From positions 1 to 19,449 of the forward strand of contig CADBKB010000014.1 in assembly GCA_902795095.1 (NCBI GenBank): DNA of 19,449 bases, in the 5' to 3' direction. This DNA is from Oscillospiraceae bacterium. GTDB lineage: Bacteria; Bacillota_A; Clostridia; Oscillospirales; Oscillospiraceae. A program made the translations under genes and the position numbers. The notes beneath the pieces were generated by a model. It was not told where the DNA came from. It made no database searches and saw only the letters and a program-made list of their open reading frames with translations. This document shows, piece after piece, positions 13,568 to 19,449 of this stretch (positions within the stretch are counted from its first letter, which is position 1; every line of letters begins with the position of its first letter).

Positions 13568-14275
13568 ATGCTGAACATCGAGCATCTGACGAAAACCTAC
13601 GGGGAGAAGAAGGCCGTGGACGATCTTTGCCTGCACATTCGCCCGGGCGAGATCTACGGCTTCATCGGCCACAACGGCGCCGGCAAGACCACCACCCTCA
13701 AGAGCGTGGCGGGTCTGCTGCGCTTCGACGCCGGCGAGATCACGGTCAACGGACACAGCGTGAAGACCGATCCCCTGGCCTGCAAGCGCGACATGGCCTA
13801 CATCCCCGACAATCCCGACCTTTACGACTTTATGACCGGCATCGGCTTCCTCAACTTCGTGGCCGACATCTTCGGCGTGGACGCGCAGACCCGCGCCACC
13901 CGCATCCGCCATTATGCCGATACCTTTGAGCTCACCGCCGACCTGGCCCAGCCCATCTCCGCCTACTCCCACGGCATGAAGCAGAAGCTGGCGGTGATTT
14001 CCGCGCTGATCCATGCCCCGAAGCTGATCCTCATGGACGAGCCCTTCGTGGGCCTCGATCCCGTGGCCGCCCACACCCTCAAGGGCATCATGCACGACAT
14101 CTGCCGCCAGGGCGGCGCCATCTTCTTCTCCACCCATGTGCTGGAGGTGGCGGAAAAGCTCTGCGACAAGGTGGCCATCATCCGCGACGGCCGGCTGATC
14201 CGCTCGGGCACGATGGAAGATGTCCGGGGCGACAGCTCCCTGGAGTCCGTCTTCCTGGAGCTGGAGGAGAGATGA
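13568..14275 (+). CDS. ABC transporter ATP-binding protein
   Basis: 235 residues. The cytoplasmic ATPase of an ABC-2 type exporter, with all nucleotide-binding motifs: Walker A GHNGAGKT (34-41), signature YSHGMKQ (133-139, a common variant of LSGGQ in this exporter class), Walker B LILMDEP (153-159) and the switch His190 in STHV. The short length without a C-terminal extension fits drug, bacteriocin or lipid exporters of the CcmA/YtrB type. Start ATG has AAAGGA 7 nt upstream. It overlaps nothing, and the stop codon is 1 nt before the permease ATG, so the pair is co-translated. Expression is driven by the promoter at 13491-13518. The substrate is unknown. Confidence 0.93.
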   Translation: MLNIEHLTKTYGEKKAVDDLCLHIRPGEIYGFIGHNGAGKTTTLKSVAGLLRFDAGEITVNGHSVKTDPLACKRDMAYIPDNPDLYDFMTGIGFLNFVADIFGVDAQTRATRIRHYADTFELTADLAQPISAYSHGMKQKLAVISALIHAPKLILMDEPFVGLDPVAAHTLKGIMHDICRQGGAIFFSTHVLEVAEKLCDKVAIIRDGRLIRSGTMEDVRGDSSLESVFLELEER

Positions 14276-14276
14276 T

Positions 14277-15881
14277 ATGCTGAAAGCCCTCGTAAAAAAG
14301 CAGTTCCGGGAGCTGTTCCAGTCCTATTTCCAGAACCGGAAGACCGGCAAGGCCCGCAGCCGCGGCGGGATCATCGGCATGTTCATCCTGTTCGTGTTCA
14401 TCATGCTGTTTCTGTGCCTGGTATTCGGCATCGTGGCCTTCAGTCTGGCCATGACCCTGCTGCCCCTGGGCCTGGACTGGCTGTATTTCTCCCTGATGAG
14501 CCTGATCGCCCTGTTCCTGGGCGTATTCGGCAGCGTGTTCAACACCTATTCCAGCCTCTACGGCGCCAAGGACAACGAGCTGCTGCTGGCCATGCCCATC
14601 CCGCCGTCGAAGCTGCTGGCCTCCCGTCTGATCGGCGTGTACGCCATGGGCCTGTTGTATGAGGCGGCGGTCATGCTCCCGGCCATCATCCTGTACTGGG
14701 TTTTCGTGCCCGTCACGGCGGCGCGGGTAATCTGCCCCCTGGCCCTGCTGCTGGTGCTGTCCGTGGTCATCCTGAGCCTTTGCTGCGTGCTGGGCTGGGT
14801 GGTGGCGCTGATCTCCGCCCGTCTGAAGAACAAGAGCTTCATCACCGTGTTCGTGTCCCTGGCCTTCATGAGCGCCTACTATGTGTTCTACTTCAAGGCC
14901 AACACCTACCTGCAGCAGATCGCCCAGCACACCGACGAGGTCTCCCGGGTCATGCAGTCCTGGCTCTATCCCTTCTATCAGATGGGCCTGGCCGGCGCGG
15001 GCAACTGGCTCTCGCTGGCGATCGTTGCGCTGATCTCCGTCGCCCTGTTCGCCCTCATCTATTACGTCCTCTCCCGGAGCTTCCTGCGCATCGCCACCGT
15101 CAACCGGGGCGAGAAGAAGGCCGTCTACCGCGAGAAGCCCGTCAAGGCCGCCGGGGTCAAGGCCGCCCTGCTGCGCCGGGAATTCAAGCACTTCACCTCC
15201 AGCGCCCCCTACATGCTCAACTGTGCCCTGGGCTCCGTAATGATGGTGGGCGTGAGCGTGCTGGTGCTGATCAAAGCGCCGGAGCTCCGCGGGGTGATCA
15301 GCCGCCTGTATCTGGATACCCCGACGCTGCCGCGGCTGATGCCCGTGATCCTGGTGGCCATTGCCCTGTCCGTCGCGACCCTGAACGACATCACCGCCCC
15401 CTCCGTCAGTCTGGAGGGCCGGAGCCTCTGGCTGATCCAGAGCCTGCCGGTGCGCGCCCGGGACGTGCTGGACGCCAAGCAGAAGGTGCATCTGTACGTC
15501 ACCCTGCCGGCGGCGCTGCTCATGATCGCGTGCGTGTGCTTCGTCGTGGAGCTGCCGCTGCTGCAGGCCCTGCTGGTCACGGCGATCTGCGTCCTGTTCG
15601 TATTCCTCAATTCCGCCATCGGCCTGACCTATAACCTGCTGCGGCCCAACCTCAACTGGACCAACGAGTCCGTGCCCATCCGTCAGAACCTGGGCGTCAT
15701 CGTGGTGCTGGCCAGCGGCTGGATCCTGGCGGCGATCTTCTTCGTGCCCTACCTGTTCCTGGGGAAAATCCTGGCGCCGGAGCTCTATCTGGCCGCCTGT
15801 GCCGCGCTGCTGGCTCTGGCGGTGGCGCTGACCAACCTCTGGCTCCGGCGACGGGGCGCCGCGATCTTCGAAAACCTATAA
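14277..15881 (+). CDS. ABC exporter permease with two similar halves
   Basis: 534 residues from ATG at 14277, supported by GGAGGAG 7 nt upstream; the open frame reaches back to 14220 but overlaps the ATPase gene there. Roughly 12 hydrophobic segments are visible. The first cytoplasmic loop has YGAKDNELLLAMPIPPSKLL and a second, similar place in the C-terminal half has LEGRSLWLIQSLPVRARDVL. Both precede a membrane segment, so the protein looks like a fused duplication of a 6-helix permease. A charged middle section (NRGEKKAVYREKPVKAAGVK, about 280-299) separates the halves. One copy of this protein could form the whole pore with an ATPase dimer. It forms an operon with the ATPase gene and is closed by the terminator at 15892-15920. 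The exported substrate cannot be told. Confidence 0.88.
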   Translation: MLKALVKKQFRELFQSYFQNRKTGKARSRGGIIGMFILFVFIMLFLCLVFGIVAFSLAMTLLPLGLDWLYFSLMSLIALFLGVFGSVFNTYSSLYGAKDNELLLAMPIPPSKLLASRLIGVYAMGLLYEAAVMLPAIILYWVFVPVTAARVICPLALLLVLSVVILSLCCVLGWVVALISARLKNKSFITVFVSLAFMSAYYVFYFKANTYLQQIAQHTDEVSRVMQSWLYPFYQMGLAGAGNWLSLAIVALISVALFALIYYVLSRSFLRIATVNRGEKKAVYREKPVKAAGVKAALLRREFKHFTSSAPYMLNCALGSVMMVGVSVLVLIKAPELRGVISRLYLDTPTLPRLMPVILVAIALSVATLNDITAPSVSLEGRSLWLIQSLPVRARDVLDAKQKVHLYVTLPAALLMIACVCFVVELPLLQALLVTAICVLFVFLNSAIGLTYNLLRPNLNWTNESVPIRQNLGVIVVLASGWILAAIFFVPYLFLGKILAPELYLAACAALLALAVALTNLWLRRRGAAIFENL

Positions 15882-15891
15882 TGCCGCTTCT

Positions 15892-15920
15892 GGGCCGCCC
15901 CCTCCGGGGCGGCCCTTTTT
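15892..15920 (+). terminator. Terminator of the ABC exporter operon
   Basis: A perfect 10-bp stem (GGGCCGCCCC 15892-15901, GGGGCGGCCC 15906-15915) with a CTCC loop is followed by five T residues. It lies 10 bases after the permease stop. Confidence 0.9.
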
Positions 15921-15944
15921 CTCACATCTGTTCGCGCTTTTTCG

Positions 15945-15991
15945 TTGCCTTTGGACCGTTTTCGTGCTATAATCCGATCAATAATGATTAT
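15945..15991 (+). promoter_or_regulatory. Promoter of the receptor-phosphatase gene with a dyad at the start site
   Basis: -35 TTGCCT (15945-15950), 17 bp, -10 TATAAT (15968-15973). A perfect dyad, ATAATGATTAT (15981-15991), lies at or just after the predicted transcription start and could be an operator. The leader to the start codon is about 58 nt. Confidence 0.75.
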
Positions 15992-16038
15992 ACGGCAATG
16001 CAGGGTCTCACGCCGGTACACAGAGGAGAACGATCCCA

Positions 16039-19000
16039 TTGAAAAACCGCGCTCTTGTTCAAAAAGATACCCTCCGGCGCCGCGTCAGGTCTCTTTCCGG
16101 ACTGGCGCTGGCAGTTTTTTTCGCTGCGCATCTGACTTTCGCCTGCATTTGCAGCGCTCTGGCGCCGCCGGAGGACGCCTCCGGAACCCGGGAAGGCTCT
16201 GTCGCCTTCGATCCCGGCAAGCCGGACACCTACTCCGCGGTCCTCTACAACAACACCAACGGTCTGCCCACCTCCGAGGCCAACGTCATCGTCCAGACGA
16301 GCGAGGGCTTCCTCTGGATCGGCTGCTACGGCGGTCTGATCCGCTACGACGGCAATACCTTCGTGCGCATGGATTCCTCCTCTGGCATCACCAGCGTCCG
16401 GAGCCTGTACGTGGACGCCCGGGACCGGCTGTGGATCGGCACCAACGACAACGGTCTGTTTCTGATGAAGGACGGCGATATCCGCCGCTGGGGCGAGGAG
16501 GAAGGGCTGCCCAGCCTGTCCCTCCGCGGACTGCTGGAGGACGATACGGGCACCGTCTACGCCGCCACCTCCGGCGGTCTCGCCCTGCTCGACCGGGATC
16601 TGACGCTCCGCCTGCCGGAAGACGACAGACTCAAGACGTCCTCCATCCATGAGCTCCGGCCGGGAGAGAACGGCTGCATCTACGGTCTGACCGGCGACGG
16701 CGACATCTTTTCCATGCACGGCGGCGAGCTGCTCTGGTTCCTCAAGCGCGGCGACAGCCGGTTCAAGGGAATCAGCTGCATCACGTCCGATCCCGTGCAC
16801 CCGGGCTATATGTACGTCGAGGCCAGGAACGGGCTGATCTATCACGGCACGCCGGACAACGGCTTCAGCACCGCGAGAGAGGTCGATATCCGCCCCCTGC
16901 AGTTCGTGCAGGAGTTCCGGTATATCGACGGGAGGCTCTGGATCTGCGCCGGAAACGGCATCGGCTACCTGGATGAACAGGGCTTCCACCTGATGGAGAA
17001 TCTTCCCATGACCGGCTCCGTCGGAAGCGTGACGTCGGACTACGAGGGCAACCTCTGGTTCACCTCCACGCGTCAGGGCGTGATGAAGCTGGTGCGCAAC
17101 CGGTTCGCAGATATGCTGCAGGGCAGCGATCTGTCCGAGACGGTGGTCAATTCCACCTGCATGTATGACGGCATGCTGTTCCTCGGCACGGATACCGGCC
17201 TGCGCGTGCTCAGCGATTCCGTCAGCGTGAAGCGCATACCGCTCAATTCGCCGCAGACCATCGCCGGCAGCGATCCGGATGAGCAAACCGACAACCTCAT
17301 TGAGCTTCTGGAGGGCGTGCGCATCCGTTCCCTCATCCGCGACAGCCGGGATCGGCTCTGGATCTCCACCTGGCGCAACCTGGGCCTGCTGCGCTATGAC
17401 CACGGCGAGCTGAAGATCTTCGATCCGTCGAACGGGCTGTCCTCCGACCGTGTGCGCACGGTGGTGGAGCGCAGCGACGGTTCGTTCCTGGCGGCCTGCT
17501 CCGGCGGCGTGGACGTGATCGAGGGCGACCGGGTGACCGCGCGCTACGGCGAGGCGGACGGCATCGGGAACACCGACATCCTCACGGTCTGCGAGGGCCC
17601 GAAGGGCGAGATCCTCGTGGGCACCGACGGCGGCGGCATCTACGTCCTCGGCGACGGAGCGCCCCGGCACATCGACAAGGGCGACGGCCTGCACTCCGGC
17701 GTCGTGATGCGCATCAAGCGCGACCGGACCCGGGATATTTACTGGATCATCACCGGCAACTCCCTGGCCTGGATGGATCCGGACGGCAAGGTGACGACCC
17801 TGGAGCAATTCCCCTATTTCAACAATTTCGATCTGTATGAGAGCAGCCGGGACGTGATGTGGGTGCTCAGCGGCAACGGCGTCTATGTCGCAAACGTGGA
17901 TTCGGTGCTGGAGGACACGGAATATCAGTCCATCTATTTCAACATCTCCAACGGGCTGCCCTGCATTCCCACGTCCAACGCCTACAGCGAGCTGACGGAG
18001 GAAGGCATCCTGTACATCGCCGGCGCCTCCGGCGTGGCGCGGGTGGATATCGAGGCGCCCATGGACAAGGTCTCCGACCTGCGCATGGCGGTGCCCTTCA
18101 TCGACGCCGACGGCGTGCGGCTCTATCCCGACGAAAACGGCGGCTTTGTCGTCAAGCCCTATGTGCGGAAGCTGACGATCTATGCCTATGTGTACAACTA
18201 TTCTCTGATCGATCCCCGGGTGAACTGCTGCCTGTTCGGCTTTGATCAGTCCACGTTTTCCGTCGAACGCAGAGACCTTGTCCCGATGGACTATACCAAC
18301 CTGCCCGGCGGCACCTATTTCTTTACCATGCAGCTGAGCGATCCCCTGGGCCTCGAGGACAACCACCTGGCCGTGGAGATCGTCAAGGAGCGTAAGCTCT
18401 CCGAGCGGTGGTGGTTCTATATCCTCGTCAGCGGACTGATCATCGGCGCGCTCTCCGTCGCCTTCGGCGCCTATACCAGAAACCGCATCCGGGTGCTGGA
18501 GAAGAAGCATCGGGAGGAGGTCGAGAAGGAACGCATCGCCTCGGAGCTGCAGATGGCCAACCAGATCCAGAGCGGCACGCTGCCCCATCAGTTCCCGCCC
18601 TTCCCGGAGCGTCGCGAATTTGACCTCTACGCCTCCATGGACCCCGCCAGGGACGTCGGCGGCGACTTCTATGACTTCTTCCTCATTGACGACGATCATC
18701 TGTGCCTGGTGATTGCGGACGTCAGCGGCAAGGGCATCCCCGCCGCCCTGTTCATGATGAACGCCAAGGCGATCCTGCGCAACTGCGCCATGCTGGGCCA
18801 TCTGCCGGGGGACATCCTGCAGCGGACCAATGAGGCGATCTGCGCGGACAACCAGATGGAGATGTTTGTCACGGTCTGGCTGGGCATCCTGGAGATCAGC
18901 ACCGGCAGGATCACCGCCGCCAACGCCGGTCATGAATACCCCGCCGTGATGACGCACGGGCGCTTCGAGCTGCTGAAGGATCGGCACGGCCTGGTCATCG

Positions 19001-19287
19001 GCGCTCTGGAGGGCGCAAAATACAAGGAGTATGAGATCCGGCTTGCGCCGGGCGACAAGCTGTTCGTCTACACCGACGGCGTGCCCGAGGCCACCGACGC
19101 CGAGCAGCGGATGCTCGGCACGGAGCGGATGCTCGAGGCGCTGAACGCCGCCCCGGAGGGCGATCCGGCGCAGATCCTGGCCGGCGTCCGCGCCGCCGTG
19201 GACGGCTTCGTCAAGGAGGCGGAGCAGTTCGACGATCTGACCATGCTGTGCCTGGAGTACCGGGGCCCCGACGGCGCGGCGCAATAA
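16039..19287 (+). CDS. Membrane receptor: beta-propeller sensor, Y_Y_Y domain, TM, coiled coil, SpoIIE-type PP2C phosphatase
   Basis: 1082 residues. The start is TTG at 16039, with AGGAGA 9 nt upstream. Parts in order: an Arg-rich N-terminus and one hydrophobic segment (about 18-41, signal peptide or anchor); an outer sensor from about 64 to 690 made of two-component-regulator propeller repeats (SEGFLWIGCYGGLIRYDG, DRLWIGTNDNGLF, DRLWISTWRNLGLL); a Y_Y_Y domain (about 700-785); a membrane helix near 792-813; a coiled coil (about 815-845); and a SpoIIE/PPM phosphatase domain (about 859-1078). The phosphatase has DVGGDFYDF (Asp872), ADVSGKGIPAALF (Asp894), YTDGVPEA (Asp1013) and DDLTML (Asp1065, Asp1066), so its metal site looks complete. 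Such enzymes dephosphorylate STAS anti-anti-sigma proteins, linking an outside signal to sigma-factor release. No partner gene lies in the window. Ligand unknown, possibly a glycan by analogy with propeller hybrid sensors. Confidence 0.92.
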   Translation: MKNRALVQKDTLRRRVRSLSGLALAVFFAAHLTFACICSALAPPEDASGTREGSVAFDPGKPDTYSAVLYNNTNGLPTSEANVIVQTSEGFLWIGCYGGLIRYDGNTFVRMDSSSGITSVRSLYVDARDRLWIGTNDNGLFLMKDGDIRRWGEEEGLPSLSLRGLLEDDTGTVYAATSGGLALLDRDLTLRLPEDDRLKTSSIHELRPGENGCIYGLTGDGDIFSMHGGELLWFLKRGDSRFKGISCITSDPVHPGYMYVEARNGLIYHGTPDNGFSTAREVDIRPLQFVQEFRYIDGRLWICAGNGIGYLDEQGFHLMENLPMTGSVGSVTSDYEGNLWFTSTRQGVMKLVRNRFADMLQGSDLSETVVNSTCMYDGMLFLGTDTGLRVLSDSVSVKRIPLNSPQTIAGSDPDEQTDNLIELLEGVRIRSLIRDSRDRLWISTWRNLGLLRYDHGELKIFDPSNGLSSDRVRTVVERSDGSFLAACSGGVDVIEGDRVTARYGEADGIGNTDILTVCEGPKGEILVGTDGGGIYVLGDGAPRHIDKGDGLHSGVVMRIKRDRTRDIYWIITGNSLAWMDPDGKVTTLEQFPYFNNFDLYESSRDVMWVLSGNGVYVANVDSVLEDTEYQSIYFNISNGLPCIPTSNAYSELTEEGILYIAGASGVARVDIEAPMDKVSDLRMAVPFIDADGVRLYPDENGGFVVKPYVRKLTIYAYVYNYSLIDPRVNCCLFGFDQSTFSVERRDLVPMDYTNLPGGTYFFTMQLSDPLGLEDNHLAVEIVKERKLSERWWFYILVSGLIIGALSVAFGAYTRNRIRVLEKKHREEVEKERIASELQMANQIQSGTLPHQFPPFPERREFDLYASMDPARDVGGDFYDFFLIDDDHLCLVIADVSGKGIPAALFMMNAKAILRNCAMLGHLPGDILQRTNEAICADNQMEMFVTVWLGILEISTGRITAANAGHEYPAVMTHGRFELLKDRHGLVIGALEGAKYKEYEIRLAPGDKLFVYTDGVPEATDAEQRMLGTERMLEALNAAPEGDPAQILAGVRAAVDGFVKEAEQFDDLTMLCLEYRGPDGAAQ

Positions 19288-19297
19288 AACGAAAAAC

Positions 19298-19349
19298 AGC
19301 GTGCTGCAAAACGCAAGGCCTTTGCGTTTTTGCAGCACGCTCTTTTATT
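19298..19349 (+). terminator. Terminator of the receptor-phosphatase gene
   Basis: A very long stem: arms 19298-19316 and 19322-19341 pair almost throughout, with one bulged A and a short GGCCT loop. CTTTTATT follows. It begins 11 bases after the stop codon. Confidence 0.9.
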
Positions 19350-19449
19350 AGGTTCTATAATAAATGTTGGGGTCAGGCGATGAACCTGGCCCCAATTTTA
19401 ATGAAATTAGAAAAAAGTTGAGCATAGAAGAAAAATCCTTTATCATTAC
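19350..19449. mobile_element. AT-rich edge, possible end of an insertion sequence
   Basis: After the terminator the base composition becomes clearly AT-rich compared with the GC-rich rest. The stretch begins GGTTCTATAATAAATG. It contains a hairpin with arms TTGGGGTCAGG (19367-19377) and CCTGGCCCCAA (19385-19395, one G-U) followed by TTTTA, and then has no gene before the window ends. The layout (GG-starting end, TGTTGGGG, hairpin, AT-rich leader) is reminiscent of ISL3-type element ends. No transposase or second end is visible, so this is a weak inference. Confidence 0.3.

Noticed and set aside
15988..19338. An open frame of 1116 codons on the minus strand, antisense to the phosphatase gene
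   Set aside because: Its product has no recognisable domain and is rich in His, Gly, Ala, Val and Asp, typical of the shadow frame of a GC-rich gene. The plus-strand frame has clear catalytic motifs and a ribosome site.

Overview
The window looks like a stretch of chromosome from a high-GC member of the Clostridia (Bacillota), probably a gut-type anaerobe of the Oscillospirales/Christensenellales kind. This placement is inferred. It rests on AGGAGG-type ribosome binding sites, good sigma-A promoters, many U-tract terminators, a meso-diaminopimelate dehydrogenase, and a SpoIIE-type phosphatase fused to a beta-propeller sensor. No rRNA, tRNA, CRISPR array or complete mobile element was seen.

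Layout from left to right. (1) 1-561: four tandem 59-bp hairpin repeats, then a sigma-A promoter and a leader of about 225 nt. The leader ends in an intrinsic terminator just before the ribosome binding site of an MFS exporter (562-1818). (2) Minus strand: a malic enzyme (1993-3165), an intergenic cluster of inverted hairpin repeats (3234-3468), and diaminopimelate dehydrogenase (3500-4480) with its own promoter and a leader terminator. (3) Minus-strand operon 10164 to 4722: purine nucleoside phosphorylase, a divergent MtnA/eIF2B-like isomerase, the copper ATPase CopA with a CopZ-like C-terminal domain, and a Gfo/Idh/MocA oxidoreductase, closed by a terminator. (4) Minus strand: an NSS sodium symporter with its own promoter, and an AEC transporter plus HD-domain protein operon. 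(5) Plus strand: a two-gene ABC exporter operon (13568-15881) and a 1082-residue membrane receptor-phosphatase (16039-19287). (6) 19350-19449: an AT-rich tail unlike the rest, possibly the edge of a mobile element.

The genes form several small independent units: efflux (MFS, ABC, CopA), amino-acid and cell-wall metabolism (Ddh, malic enzyme), nucleoside salvage (PNP plus isomerase), nutrient uptake (NSS, AEC) and stress-type signalling (the SpoIIE phosphatase).

The most notable signals are regulatory or structural. A terminator/antiterminator leader with a candidate RLR-containing leader peptide precedes the MFS gene. A full Shine-Dalgarno sequence and in-frame GTG inside copA could yield a free 67-residue CopZ. 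A REP/BIME-like hairpin family has a GTAG foot and stems that change but stay paired. A divergent MtnA-like isomerase is translationally coupled to a nucleoside phosphorylase. All structures were worked out by eye, without folding energies or database searches.
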